This document shows, in pieces, positions 37,949-47,252 of a stretch of 64,000 nt of DNA. The position numbers and the translations under genes are program-made. Every line of letters starts with the position of its first letter. The first letter of the stretch is position 1. Source of the stretch: Chamaesiphon minutus PCC 6605 (GTDB lineage Bacteria; Cyanobacteriota; Cyanobacteriia; Cyanobacteriales; Chamaesiphonaceae); assembly GCF_000317145.1 (NCBI RefSeq), contig NC_019697.1:1178001-1242000 (forward strand), given 5' to 3'. The notes under the pieces were generated by a model. The model saw nothing but the letters and a program-made list of their open reading frames with translations, was not told where the DNA came from and made no database searches.

Positions 37949-40900
37949 CTAACACTTGAGCCAGGTAAAGTAAAATGTCGTACCCCGATCGAGTTCGGAC
38001 TCCAGCCAAATAGTACCACCTTCGGCTTCGACAATTTTCTTGACAATTGCCAACCCGATCCCCGTACTGTCCGATCGATTTTGCGGATTCACGGCTTGGA
38101 AGATCTTAAACATCCGATCGTGATGCTCTGGCGCGATTCCTGGGCCATCGTCAGCGATCGCAAATTCATAGCAGTCACCGCGATCCTCGATCGAAACCTG
38201 GATCGAGCCATCCACTCGATCGTGATGTTTGATGCCATTGCCGATGAGATTGGCGAGTACCTGGAACAAGGGCAGCCGTCTAGTAGATAGCATTGGCAGA
38301 GCTGGCGGTAGCTCGATCGTAAATGTCGGCGGTGGGGCGATCGAATCGATGACATCAACCAACAGTTTGGCAACTGCAACTGACTCGATTGTTTCATCCA
38401 ATTGACCGATGCGGGCATAGTCGAGCAAACCATCGATCGTGGCCTGCATCTTATACACTCGGCTGCGTAACAGTGTCATTTGCTCTTGATTGGCGACACT
38501 GAGCGATCCTTCCAAGTCATCCTCGATCCATTCGGACAGATTGGCAATTCCTCGGAGCGGTGCTTTGAGATCGTGAGAGACAACATAGACAAAGCTGTCT
38601 AGCTCTTGATTGCGCTGTTCTAAATCAGCTTGAGCTTGTCGGCGATCGGTAATATCAATCGCCGCCAGAATGGCATAACTCGGACGTGCCACGGCACCCG
38701 ATCGGTCGAAAACGACTTGCTTGCGGACGCTCAAGCAACGGACTTCACCAGTGGGCCACATCACCCGATGATCGCGAGCAAACCAACCCGTACCCGCTGG
38801 ATCGATTACTTGGGCGATAATTTCTTCGAGTTCGGCGCGTTCGTCTGGATGAAATGTATCGTGGATCTGTTCTCGCGTCACGACTAGCTGGTTAGGCGCA
38901 AATCCATAGAGCGCGGCTGCTTCTGGCGAGAGTGCAACCAAATTCGTAGCATAGTCAAACCTAGCTAGCCCGACACCAGCCACTTCAATCCCCGTCTGCA
39001 ACCGCTCCTCGGATTCTTTGAGTTCTCGTTCGACGTGTTTGCGATCGCTGATATCGTGGGCTTCTGCGACGATCGATTCAACTCGTCCGACCTCATCGAA
39101 CATCGGTTTGAGCGAAAAGTCGGTAATCGTTACCCCGCCATTGGGATTGGGAAATTCTACTTCATAGCGCACAAATTGACCGCTGGCGGAAGTGGCGATC
39201 GCCGCTTTCAGTTGCTGCTGTAACTGCTCTGTATGCCACCAGGGCGCGTCCCAAAAGCTTTTACCAACGATTTCGGACTCTGAAGCCGCGATCGAGTCTA
39301 AGGCGGCTTGATTGACATCCAGCACCACCCCGTCCAGGTTTACTAATCCCATCAACTGGAAAGTTTGGTTGAAAATGGCACTAAACTTCCGTTCGCTCTG
39401 AAGTAGTGCGGCTGACTGGAGTTTACGCTCGGTGATAATCTCCGAGAACATAATGATGCCGCCAACTTCATCGGTATCGGTATACCAAGGACGAGCTTCC
39501 CAGCGCACCCAATCGATCGCTCCATCGGGACGCGGAAATAGATCTTCTTCGCAACTTTCGATCGCACCAGCAAGACAACGCTGGTGCCTTTCTTTCCACT
39601 CTTGGGGCAGATTGGGATAAAGATCGTAGTGAGATCGTCCCACAATATCTCGTTGGCGTAGCCTCTCGGTACGAGAATCGCGTAGCTCGTGGCAATCGAG
39701 CCAGACATCGCTAGCACTCAGATAGCACATGTCTCGATCGAACATCGCGACTCCCACTGGTACGTATTTAACAAAGAGCTGCAATTGTGATTCTCGTTGG
39801 CGCAATTGGGCTTCTAACTGTTTGCGCTCGGTAATATCGCGCGAAACCGATAAAATTTGGCTGACCTGACCATCGGCAGCGAGGATCGGTGTCACAATTA
39901 CTTCCCACCATTTCGGCGTACCTTTGGCAGTCGCACAATAACCATCAAATCGATCGACTCCCCCTGCCAACGCTTTGCTAAAAGCAGTTTGAGCCAATTC
40001 TCGTTCGCTACCTTGCCAGAATTCGAGCCATTGACTCCTAGCGACAGTATTGAAGTCATCAATTTCCATCAGTGACTGTCCGTAATCGTTCATATAAATC
40101 AACCGACCTGCTAAGTCCAGAACTTTGATACAGTCGCGATTGCTTTCTAAGATGCGACGGGTTAATTCTTCACTCTGGCGGAGTAGTTCTTCATCGCGCT
40201 TCCGTTCGGTAATATCACGCCCACTGGCATAGACTAAGTTGTGCTCTGGCTCTAGGATCGCACTCCACAAAATCCAGCAATAAGATCCATCCTTGCGGCG
40301 ATAGCGATTCTCAAAATTAACTAACACATTACCTGCGCTCAAGCTTTCAAGCACAGCCATCGATGCTGCGATATCGTCAGGATGTAAGAAGTCGAGATAG
40401 GGTTGTGCCATGATTTCGGCACTAGTGAAACCGAGAATTTGTTCGCAAGCTGGATTGATCCGCACGAAATATCCATCCAGATTGACAACTCCCAGCAGCT
40501 CGAGCGATAAATCGAAGAATCGATCTCGCTCTCGCTCGGCTTGAAGCCGTGCCGCTTTATTCTGCTTGCGTTGGTTAATATCCCTAAAATAAAGCCCTAA
40601 GCCGATCTCCGAGGGATAAGCATGAATCTCTAACCAAGTGTCAGTTGGCTCGTACAATACCTCAAAATGCACAGCCACTCGATCGGTCACAGCTCGGCGA
40701 TATTCCTGCTCGACAATCGTGCCCACCGTCGCGGGAAACACTTCCCAATAACTTTTACCCAAATATTCTGCTGGTGTTAGACCAGTAGTTTGGCGATATA
40801 TTTCAGTTGCCGCCAGATTGGTGTAAACGACTCGCCACTGGCGATCGAGCGTGACATACGCATCGGTCATGCTTTCCCAAATCGTCGTAATCTGCTGATT

Positions 40901-41350
40901 CTTGGCTTGCAGCGTGAGTTCAGCTTGCTCTTGAGACTGCTGCAATTGCAGCCGGAGGCGGGTATTTTCGATTGCACTTCGGATCGTAGATTGCAATAGT
41001 TGTGGTGTCAGGTCGCACTTGACCAAATAATCTTCTGCTCCCAGTTTCATAGCTCGAACTGCAACTCCTTGGTTGCCCACTCCCGTCAACATCACCACTG
41101 GTGGACTACTGCCATTACTTTGATTGTCTAGTGCTGCTAGAAATGCCAGCCCATCCCCATCCGGCAGCGCATAATCAAGCAGAATCGCATCAACTATATT
41201 CGATCGGCACAATGCTAGCCCCGCTTCGACAGATTCTGCTTCCAACAGTTGATACACACACCTTGAGTCTTGGCTCAGAGCGCGTCGATATAGCTCTCTA
41301 TCTGGCGCAAAGTCTTCAACAATGAGTAATGTGAAGGTGGGGATGTGCAT
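37949..41350 (-). CDS. hybrid sensor histidine kinase: receiver, multiple PAS domains, HisKA and HATPase
   Basis: This 1133-residue protein has an N-terminal receiver (about 5-130; LLDYALPDGDG with the phospho-Asp, LTGVGNQG, DYLVKCDL). Then come about six PAS/PAC units (about 145-910) separated by RDITERK-type linkers. The HisKA is near 925 (YVVSHDLKAPLRGIANL) and a HATPase follows with GNGIKHH, ADDGPGIAP and STGIGLAIVKK. It is cytoplasmic, with no membrane segment visible, and the PAS domains would sense a soluble signal. A micro-element at 39653 adds eight residues in a PAS domain (LRDSRTERLRQRDIV). It sits between ldhA and pyk and is a candidate controller of the shared regulon, but no DNA-binding partner is in the window. 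Confidence 0.88.
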   Translation of the reverse strand: MHIPTFTLLIVEDFAPDRELYRRALSQDSRCVYQLLEAESVEAGLALCRSNIVDAILLDYALPDGDGLAFLAALDNQSNGSSPPVVMLTGVGNQGVAVRAMKLGAEDYLVKCDLTPQLLQSTIRSAIENTRLRLQLQQSQEQAELTLQAKNQQITTIWESMTDAYVTLDRQWRVVYTNLAATEIYRQTTGLTPAEYLGKSYWEVFPATVGTIVEQEYRRAVTDRVAVHFEVLYEPTDTWLEIHAYPSEIGLGLYFRDINQRKQNKAARLQAERERDRFFDLSLELLGVVNLDGYFVRINPACEQILGFTSAEIMAQPYLDFLHPDDIAASMAVLESLSAGNVLVNFENRYRRKDGSYCWILWSAILEPEHNLVYASGRDITERKRDEELLRQSEELTRRILESNRDCIKVLDLAGRLIYMNDYGQSLMEIDDFNTVARSQWLEFWQGSERELAQTAFSKALAGGVDRFDGYCATAKGTPKWWEVIVTPILAADGQVSQILSVSRDITERKQLEAQLRQRESQLQLFVKYVPVGVAMFDRDMCYLSASDVWLDCHELRDSRTERLRQRDIVGRSHYDLYPNLPQEWKERHQRCLAGAIESCEEDLFPRPDGAIDWVRWEARPWYTDTDEVGGIIMFSEIITERKLQSAALLQSERKFSAIFNQTFQLMGLVNLDGVVLDVNQAALDSIAASESEIVGKSFWDAPWWHTEQLQQQLKAAIATSASGQFVRYEVEFPNPNGGVTITDFSLKPMFDEVGRVESIVAEAHDISDRKHVERELKESEERLQTGIEVAGVGLARFDYATNLVALSPEAAALYGFAPNQLVVTREQIHDTFHPDERAELEEIIAQVIDPAGTGWFARDHRVMWPTGEVRCLSVRKQVVFDRSGAVARPSYAILAAIDITDRRQAQADLEQRNQELDSFVYVVSHDLKAPLRGIANLSEWIEDDLEGSLSVANQEQMTLLRSRVYKMQATIDGLLDYARIGQLDETIESVAVAKLLVDVIDSIAPPPTFTIELPPALPMLSTRRLPLFQVLANLIGNGIKHHDRVDGSIQVSIEDRGDCYEFAIADDGPGIAPEHHDRMFKIFQAVNPQNRSDSTGIGLAIVKKIVEAEGGTIWLESELDRGTTFYFTWLKC
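39653..39676 (+). repeat. micro-element copy, 24 bp, in frame in the histidine kinase gene
   Basis: Head TTGGCGTAGCC and hairpin TCTCG-GTA-CGAGA. Removal gives GAT CGA GAT (DRDIV) at a CGATCG site. Confidence 0.88.
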
Positions 41351-41769
41351 TTTTCACTTACAACAGATGGAACTGTCGCTACGATCGATTATTCCAATAT
41401 AATTGGACTAATCGATCGTACCAAATCTAAATTAGGTTCTCAATCTCAAAAACGTTACGCCCGATCGCAAAGAAAGCTGATATTTGACGGCAGGGTGGCG
41501 TTTACTCCAGCAATAGCCGCAGCCTTGCGGAATCGAGTTTCGAGATTAACAGACTGGGATTAAGCACACCGAGCGTGCTTAATCCCTAATCTAGATATTT
41601 CCCGATCTCGATTGATGTTGGACATTAGCGGCTGTAAAAAATTGGCGATCGTATGATTTGGCACTAAAAATAGCAACTTTCATAATTTGTATTTATTTAA
41701 CTCAGATTCCGCACTTCATCTAAATCGATTGCCGCACGATTAAAATCGTTGGCGGTACAAGAACTGAAA
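41351..41769. other. gap between the kinase gene and pyk
   Basis: This 419-bp stretch holds a copy of the ldhA 5' end (41591-41683) and otherwise nothing I can name. A small plus-strand open frame from 41345 has no family resemblance and I do not count it. Confidence 0.5.
41591..41683 (-). pseudogene. duplicated 5' fragment of ldhA
   Basis: From the ATG at 41683 it reads [24 protein letters not shown]. The first 20 residues differ from the full ldhA (37837) at one position (A for T at residue 8), and two further residues match nearby. The DNA is similarly close over about 65 bp. It then leaves homology and stops at 41591. It lies just downstream of pyk, where ldhA would sit if the kinase gene had been inserted between pyk and ldhA with duplication of the ldhA start. 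Confidence 0.8.
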
Positions 41770-43329
41770 TCACCATGAATGGAGTGCCCGCAACTGGGGT
41801 GTTTTTTTCAATTGATGAGCTTCCATCCGTGTTAACACATCATCGAGAATATCGATCGCCTCAGCAATAAATGGCCCTTTATTTAACATCACACACTCAG
41901 CCCGTTCGGACATGGCAACATCGCTCATTTCTCCCCTCGAAGGAATGCCATCTTTGACCAAATTCTCTAATACTTGGGTAGCCCAAATCACCGGAATATG
42001 CGCCGCTTCGCAAATCCACAGCATTTCTTCCTGGATTTCGGTGAGACGCTGATAGCCAATTTGAACGGCTAAATCGCCCCTGGCAATCATCACTCCAAAA
42101 GATCCTTTTCCGGCGGCATAAACGATTAATTCTGGCAGATTACTGACGGCAATTGCGGTTTCAATCTTGGCAACGATCGCGGGTGGGGACAGTCGATGCT
42201 CGCAACGTTTAGCCAACTCTTGTTGGAGTAATTCGATATCCGCAGGTCGTTGGACAAATGAGTAACCGACAATATCGGCATGAGCCGCGACAAAATCCAG
42301 ATCGGTTAAATCTTGTTCGGTTAGTGGACTCAGATCTAAAACTGTATCTGGAAAATTCATCCCTTTTTCAGGTTTGAGTTTGACTCCTTTGGGACTAGTA
42401 TTAGTCACTTCTAATAATAGACCTGGCTGTTCGTGGGCGATGTGGTATTGAGTATCGACTACCTGAGTCCAAATCTTGCCATCATCGATGTATACGGGGG
42501 TGTCAACAGCTAATAAATCGAGAATACTCGGAATCGTACAACTAGTCTGAAACTGCTTTACATGGGGCGATTTGGCGGGATCTGCGGCACTATCGGATTC
42601 GGGTACTTGCCGCGATAGGACAATGCGATCGCCCTTAAATACCCGCTTCTTATGGTGTGGCATAAATACAGCTCCAGTGCGAATTTTGGGGCCGCCTAAG
42701 TCCATCATGATTTTACATGGCGTGCCTGTCTCTCGTTCGGCGCGGCGGATATTATCGATCGCACCTTGCCAGATTTCGGGAGTGTCGTGGGCACAATTAA
42801 TCCGCATACAGTTTGCGCCACGTTGGATAAAACCTCGCACTAGTTCATAGTTGGTGGCGGCTTCTGTATCCAGCGTGACCATAATTCTGACGCGACGGTG
42901 GGGTGAGGACTCACCGAACAATTCTTCCGTGTGCTGCTGTAGAAATCGATCGCCCTCAAAGAAGAATTCGACAGGCGGACGCTGGCAATGTCGATCCGAT
43001 TGAGAGCCACAGATGACTTCTAAAGTAGCAATTACCGCATCGAGATTGGGCATCACCCGTCCTTCAATCCGACCTAATGAGGAGAGTCCCCAAGGCATCA
43101 GCGCAGCTTGAAGAGAGCGGAGATCGTGCCGACGCAAAGCTAAATACTCAGCTAAATTTAGGGCACTATCGATAAACGCCGTCCGCTGAATGTGTGGGTT
43201 CCACTCGTCAAAGGTGGCTTTTCCTTCGCTTTCAACGGTTTGGCGGAGTTGTTGCAGCGTCGATAGTAATTCCTGGGGACTAGATAGATGAAGTGATTCG
43301 ATACTAGGCTTGGAAATCTGACTAACCAT
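41770..43329 (-). CDS. pyk: pyruvate kinase
   Basis: It converts phosphoenolpyruvate and ADP to pyruvate and ATP. This 519-residue form has an N-terminal extension of about 145 residues before the catalytic barrel, which starts at VRIMVTLDTEAATNYELVRGFIQRGANCMRINCAHD. Further marks are KIMMDLGGPKIRTG, IVAKIETAIAVSN, VMIARGDLAVQIG and VIWATQVLENLVKDGIPSRGEMSDVA. The usual C-terminal allosteric domain is missing, as in the PykA-like cyanobacterial group with such N-terminal extensions. It has its own promoter of the shared type at 43358. Confidence 0.88.
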   Translation of the reverse strand: MVSQISKPSIESLHLSSPQELLSTLQQLRQTVESEGKATFDEWNPHIQRTAFIDSALNLAEYLALRRHDLRSLQAALMPWGLSSLGRIEGRVMPNLDAVIATLEVICGSQSDRHCQRPPVEFFFEGDRFLQQHTEELFGESSPHRRVRIMVTLDTEAATNYELVRGFIQRGANCMRINCAHDTPEIWQGAIDNIRRAERETGTPCKIMMDLGGPKIRTGAVFMPHHKKRVFKGDRIVLSRQVPESDSAADPAKSPHVKQFQTSCTIPSILDLLAVDTPVYIDDGKIWTQVVDTQYHIAHEQPGLLLEVTNTSPKGVKLKPEKGMNFPDTVLDLSPLTEQDLTDLDFVAAHADIVGYSFVQRPADIELLQQELAKRCEHRLSPPAIVAKIETAIAVSNLPELIVYAAGKGSFGVMIARGDLAVQIGYQRLTEIQEEMLWICEAAHIPVIWATQVLENLVKDGIPSRGEMSDVAMSERAECVMLNKGPFIAEAIDILDDVLTRMEAHQLKKTPQLRALHSW

Positions 43330-43357
43330 CTAAAACTCAGGAAATCGGTCATCTTTG

Positions 43358-43390
43358 ACAATACGGTAAGAAGATGAGGAAGCCGTGAGG
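43358..43390 (-). promoter_or_regulatory. shared-regulon promoter c: pyk
   Basis: Minus strand: CCTCAC-GGCTT-CCTCAT, 10 nt, TATTGT. The -10 is about 28 bp before the pyk ATG. Same spacing as the four other sites. Confidence 0.72.
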
Positions 43391-43455
43391 GATGCTCGAT
43401 CGGTTATTTGGATCGACCTTTTTTGCTCCACCGATCGTTACTTTGCTAAGATAGT

Positions 43456-43476
43456 GTTATTACGCTAGGTAATAAC
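43456..43476. promoter_or_regulatory. palindromic operator of the toxin-antitoxin pair
   Basis: GTTATTAC, a 5-bp spacer (GCTAG) and GTAATAAC form a perfect 8+8 bp inverted repeat that ends 4 bp before the antitoxin GTG. This is the expected place for autorepression by an AbrB-fold antitoxin. Confidence 0.8.
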
Positions 43477-43480
43477 ATCT

Positions 43481-43807
43481 GTGACTATGACTAATCCAAC
43501 CTATCCACTCGCACCCGCTAAAATCGGTAATTCTTCGGGGTTTCGCTTGCCAGCTAGTTTTTATCGCGATCATCCGCAGTTTGTGAATGCAACGGGATGG
43601 GTAGAGGTATTGAGCGATAATACTGTGCTAGTCAAGTTAGAACCCCAGCCAGTAGAACCAGAAACAGAGGCAGAGAATCTAATGCTCGGTCTATTTCTAG
43701 ACTTCATTACCAAAGATGCTCTTACTAATCACCAAAATTTGGAGGCATATACTGAAGATATGGCCGATGAAGATGACGAACTCTTAGCTGGAGTGGTTGT
43801 CGATTAA
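43481..43807 (+). CDS. prlF: PrlF-type antitoxin (AbrB/MazE fold)
   Basis: This 108-residue protein begins with a swapped-hairpin AbrB-like domain (AKIGNSSGFRLPASFYRDHPQF...VEVLSDNTVLVKL). An acidic C-terminal tail (EPETEAENL..., DMADEDDELL) would wrap the toxin. It starts with GTG at 43481 or ATG at 43487 and overlaps yhaV by one base (TAATG). The palindrome just upstream fits autoregulation. Confidence 0.75.
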   Translation: MTMTNPTYPLAPAKIGNSSGFRLPASFYRDHPQFVNATGWVEVLSDNTVLVKLEPQPVEPETEAENLMLGLFLDFITKDALTNHQNLEAYTEDMADEDDELLAGVVVD

Positions 43808-44256
43808 TGGGCGCACTCATCCGCAATGGTTGGGAAATTTACTTCCATAGGCAGCTATTTGGCGAACAACGACGACAACTACGGGAACGGGTGAAGCAGT
43901 TGAAAGCCGAGTTACCAGAAGCAGATTATCTCACACATCCCGATGTGAAGCTGTTAGCCGCAGTGATGGTGGGAATTAAGGAGAAGATCGTCCTAGATCC
44001 GCTGGCTACTCAATTTGCCTTGACTGGCCCGCTGCGGCGATATGGCAGGATGAAGGGGATGGGGCTACCACAGCGTTATCGGTTGTTTTTCAGGGCTTTT
44101 ACCAGTGAGGAGCGGCAAGTTCTAATTGTGCTGTGGTTGGGTTATCCACGCAAGGCTGGGGATAAGCAAGATTGCTATGAGGTGTTTACCAAGATGGTCG
44201 GGAATGGCGATTTTCCAGATAATTTGCCAGAATTGTTGATGGCTACTGATGAATGA
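43807..44256 (+). CDS. yhaV: YhaV-type ribonuclease toxin
   Basis: This 149-residue protein matches YhaV: NGWEIYFHRQLF at the N terminus, PQRYRLFFRAF in the core and GDKQDCYEVFTKMVGNGDFPDNL near the end. These correspond to RYRLFFR and KTDAYTVFSKM-like blocks of E. coli YhaV, a RelE-like mRNA nuclease. It is translationally coupled to the antitoxin. Confidence 0.8.
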   Translation: MGALIRNGWEIYFHRQLFGEQRRQLRERVKQLKAELPEADYLTHPDVKLLAAVMVGIKEKIVLDPLATQFALTGPLRRYGRMKGMGLPQRYRLFFRAFTSEERQVLIVLWLGYPRKAGDKQDCYEVFTKMVGNGDFPDNLPELLMATDE

Positions 44257-44334
44257 TGGGCGATCTCGATCGTGCTGAGAGATTTAGTCGATCGATGTCA
44301 GAAATCTATTTAAAATAAAAGCAGGTCAATAATT

Positions 44335-45888
44335 ATGCCTAAAGTCAATTTAGATGCTTTGATTCCAAGAGAAGATTTCGAGCTGCAAGATAATGTCAAT
44401 TCTGGCAAGAAAAAAGAAACAATCTCTATTGAAGATCTCAAGCCAGATTCTTTTTTCTTTTCATATATTCGTAAGCCAGATTTTCAAAGAGAAACAAATG
44501 AGTGGGATGACCAAAAAATATGCAACTTCATTGAAAGTTTTATTGAAGGCGATCTAATTCCTGCAATTATTTTATGGAGAAGTACTGGAGGTTACCTTTT
44601 TGTTATCGATGGCAGCCATAGAATGAGTACTTTATCAGCTTGGGTAAATGACGATTATGGTGATGGAGATATATCGAAAAAGTTTTATGACGGAGTAATT
44701 TCAGAAGATCAATCCTTAATTGCAAACAAAACAAGAAATCTCGTTAACAAAAAAATCGGATCGTATAATAGTTTTAAGACAGCACTTACACGCCCAGATG
44801 ATGTTAAGCCAGAGGTTGTAAAATATGCCAAGAATCTTGCAGCATTAGCAATTCAGCTTCAATGGGTTGAGGGCGATGCTAGCAAGGCAGAGAATTCTTT
44901 TTTCAAAATCAATCAACAAGCTGCACCAATTAATCCAATCGAACTAAAGCTTCTACAATCTCGAAAAAAGCCCAACAGTATTGCTGCTCGTGCAATTATT
45001 AGAAGTGGTAAAGGTCATAAGTATTGGTCTTGTTTTTCAGATAAAATGCAGCAAGAAATACAAGAAATAGCTCAAGAAATTAATCATATATTATTTGAGC
45101 CAAAACTGCATACTCCAATCAAGACTTTAGATATACCAATAGGAGGAAAGCTTTCTTCTGCCCAAGCTCTGTCGTTAATTTTAGATTTTGTAAATATCGC
45201 GAATAATATAGATTTCGACAAGAATATTATTGATGATGATGGCACTGGTGAGAAAACCATATTCTTCTTAAAAAATACCAGGAAAATTGTATACAGATTA
45301 AATAGCAACAAGCCATCATCATTGGGGTTGCATCCTATTGTGTATTGTTATTCGAGAGATGGAAGATACAGAAATGTATCTTTTTTTGCAGTAGTTGACT
45401 TTGTTATGGAGCTAGAGAAAAGAAAAAAAATCAACGAATTTATCGATGTTAGAGAAGAATTTGAAAATCTTCTTTTGAGCAATGATTACTTGATCAAGCA
45501 AATATACGAAAAATACAGAGATGTTCAAAAAAGTTACAAATTCGTCTCTTATTTCTTTCAAGAAGTTATCGTTCATCTAAAAAATGGTAAAAGCGAGCGT
45601 GATACAGTAAAAGAGATTGCTTCAACTGATAAATTTAAGTATTTAAATATTCGTGAATCAACGACACAAAGTGACTCACAATTTAAGGACTTTGATAAAA
45701 ATCAGAAAAGTGAAATTTTTCTTAATGAAGCATTGCAAAATCCTCCTAAATGTAAAATATGCAACGGATTAATGCATAAGAATTCAATCTCAATCGATCA
45801 TATACAACGAAAAGCAGATGGGGGGTTTGCAACTCTGGATAATGGACAAATAACTCATCCATACTGCAACACAACATATAAAAATTAA
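44335..45888 (+). CDS. DUF262-like protein with C-terminal HNH nuclease domain
   Basis: This 517-residue protein starts with a ParB/DUF262-like domain: RKPDFQRETNEWDDQKICNFIESFIEGDLIP, then YLFVIDGSHRMSTLSAWV, the DGQQR-type motif. A long helical middle follows. The end is an HNH nuclease: CKICNGLMHKNSISIDHIQRKADGGFATLDNGQITHPYCN, with two Cys pairs and the DH of HNH. DUF262 plus HNH is the layout of GmrSD- and SspE-like proteins that cut modified or unmodified DNA with NTP hydrolysis. A defence role is inferred. It stands alone between a toxin-antitoxin pair and repeats. Confidence 0.7.
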   Translation: MPKVNLDALIPREDFELQDNVNSGKKKETISIEDLKPDSFFFSYIRKPDFQRETNEWDDQKICNFIESFIEGDLIPAIILWRSTGGYLFVIDGSHRMSTLSAWVNDDYGDGDISKKFYDGVISEDQSLIANKTRNLVNKKIGSYNSFKTALTRPDDVKPEVVKYAKNLAALAIQLQWVEGDASKAENSFFKINQQAAPINPIELKLLQSRKKPNSIAARAIIRSGKGHKYWSCFSDKMQQEIQEIAQEINHILFEPKLHTPIKTLDIPIGGKLSSAQALSLILDFVNIANNIDFDKNIIDDDGTGEKTIFFLKNTRKIVYRLNSNKPSSLGLHPIVYCYSRDGRYRNVSFFAVVDFVMELEKRKKINEFIDVREEFENLLLSNDYLIKQIYEKYRDVQKSYKFVSYFFQEVIVHLKNGKSERDTVKEIASTDKFKYLNIRESTTQSDSQFKDFDKNQKSEIFLNEALQNPPKCKICNGLMHKNSISIDHIQRKADGGFATLDNGQITHPYCNTTYKN

Positions 45889-46246
45889 ATCAATCGAATC
45901 AGGTTTCAGGCATTATCTATTTAATAAATATTTGCACCCACCTACTTATTGGCGATCGCTACCCGATCTCGATCGATCGCGATTTTGAGATCGAACCCCC
46001 CTTGGGGAAGCCTCTCCTGTGTGGAATCTCATCTTCATGGCTTCCGTCGTTGGCTTGCCCAATCTCACCGCCAATGGGATAACAGAGAAAGAGGCGATTA
46101 CCTCCTTCGTTGGCGTAGCCTCTCTGACATAGAAGCGCGGCTACGCCAACGATTACCTCTCAGCACGGCAGCAAAAATTTCGATAATATATAGATTAAAA
46201 TAGGATCTAATGCCTTTAATAAGGTTATAAAAATTAGATAGATATT
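45889..46246. other. repeat-rich gap
   Basis: This 358-bp non-coding stretch holds at least two decayed micro-element copies in opposite orientation. One is at 46110-46133; an inverted head (GGCTACGCCAA) lies at 46139-46149. There is also a looser TTGGGGAAGCC-TCTCC piece near 46000. The open frame that runs through them has no family resemblance. Confidence 0.55.
46110..46133 (+). repeat. decayed micro-element copy, 24 bp
   Basis: Head TTGGCGTAGCC and an imperfect hairpin TCTCT-GAC-ATAGA. The left flank is CG; the right flank is AGCG instead of ATCG. Confidence 0.6.
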
Positions 46247-46519
46247 ATGCAAACTATTCTTTTGAGTAGTGAAGAAGTTGCACAACAAGCAATGAAATTG
46301 TATGAAGCAGGTATTCGTGAGACTGTAGAAATCGACAGCAATATCGGTCAGATGGTCATTATTGATGTAGAAACTGGTGCATATCATGTTGATGCCAACG
46401 GGATTGAATCTGCACGATATTTGCGCCAGCAGAACCCAAACGCTCGACTATTTGGGATTCGGATTGGTTACAACGTCGCGGTATCTTTTGGCGGTGTGAT
46501 GGAGCGGACAACGAAATGA
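46247..46519 (+). CDS. small protein preceding a retropepsin-like protease
   Basis: This 90-residue acidic protein (MQTILLSSEEVAQQAMKLYEAGIRETVEID..., then ESARYLRQQNPNARLFGIRIGYNVAVSFGG) has no motif I recognise. Its stop overlaps the start of the next gene (ATGA), so the two are translated together. Such two-gene arrangements before an aspartic-protease-like protein recur in cyanobacteria. A partner or toxin-antitoxin-like role is only a guess. Confidence 0.6.
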   Translation: MQTILLSSEEVAQQAMKLYEAGIRETVEIDSNIGQMVIIDVETGAYHVDANGIESARYLRQQNPNARLFGIRIGYNVAVSFGGVMERTTK

Positions 46520-46875
46520 TCGCGGGAAGGGTTACTGAAGGTCGAGCGACTGTCCCAGTTACATTTAGGATGCCAGATCGATCGGGTTTTAGTATTGAGT
46601 TTGTCATCGATACAGGTTTTACGGGTAGTCTCTGCCTGCCGCCAGAAGCGATTGCTGTATTAGGATTACCGTTTCAGTACGAAGTTCCTGCCAATCTTGC
46701 CAATAACAGTAATGTTTTTCTCAAAGTTTATACGGCGACAATCCTCTGGAAAGGCGAAACGCAAGAAGTTAATGTATTTGCTGCTGGACGGAAACCGTTG
46801 TTGGGAGTAGGGATGATGTCAGGAAATGAGCTTTACGTTCATTTTATTGAAGGCGGTGCCGTCTCCATTGAGTAA
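46516..46875 (+). CDS. clan AA (retropepsin-like) aspartic protease
   Basis: This 119-residue protein has one retropepsin-type active site, FVIDTGFTGSLCLPPEAI (D-T-G), and the matching C-terminal psi-like motif LLGVGMMSGNELYVHF. One site per chain means it would work as a homodimer. No signal peptide is visible, so it is cytoplasmic. The substrate is unknown; the overlapping upstream small protein is a candidate. Confidence 0.72.
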   Translation: MIAGRVTEGRATVPVTFRMPDRSGFSIEFVIDTGFTGSLCLPPEAIAVLGLPFQYEVPANLANNSNVFLKVYTATILWKGETQEVNVFAAGRKPLLGVGMMSGNELYVHFIEGGAVSIE

Positions 46876-47252
46876 AAATAGATCCCTTCGATCGTTGGCA
46901 TGGCTTACGACCGATAGCCAGAAAAACGACCCTTGGATTGCCAAGATAGGGATTTTGAAGATTCCACATAGAATACATAGTGCCTTAATCGGTTAATTTA
47001 ACGCGGCGTAACAACATGGCATTTATCGAAACAACCACTGTCGAAACGCTCATCAAGATTGCACCGATCGCTGGTGTTAATAAAATACCGAATGGAGCCG
47101 CAATCCCTGCTGCTAAAGGAATACCAATGACGTTGTATCCAGTTGCCCAGAATAGGTTCTGAGTCATTTTGCTGTAGGTTGCTTTGGCGAGTTTCAGCGC
47201 GTAGGTGGCATCGAGCGGATCGCTTTTAACCAACACCAGATCGGCAGATTCG

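Noticed and set aside
41345-41563. 72-codon plus-strand frame after the kinase gene start
   Set aside because: No motif, no ribosome site and overlap with the kinase start; probably chance.
45949-46203. 84-codon plus-strand frame in the repeat-rich gap
   Set aside because: It is made largely of decayed micro-element copies.
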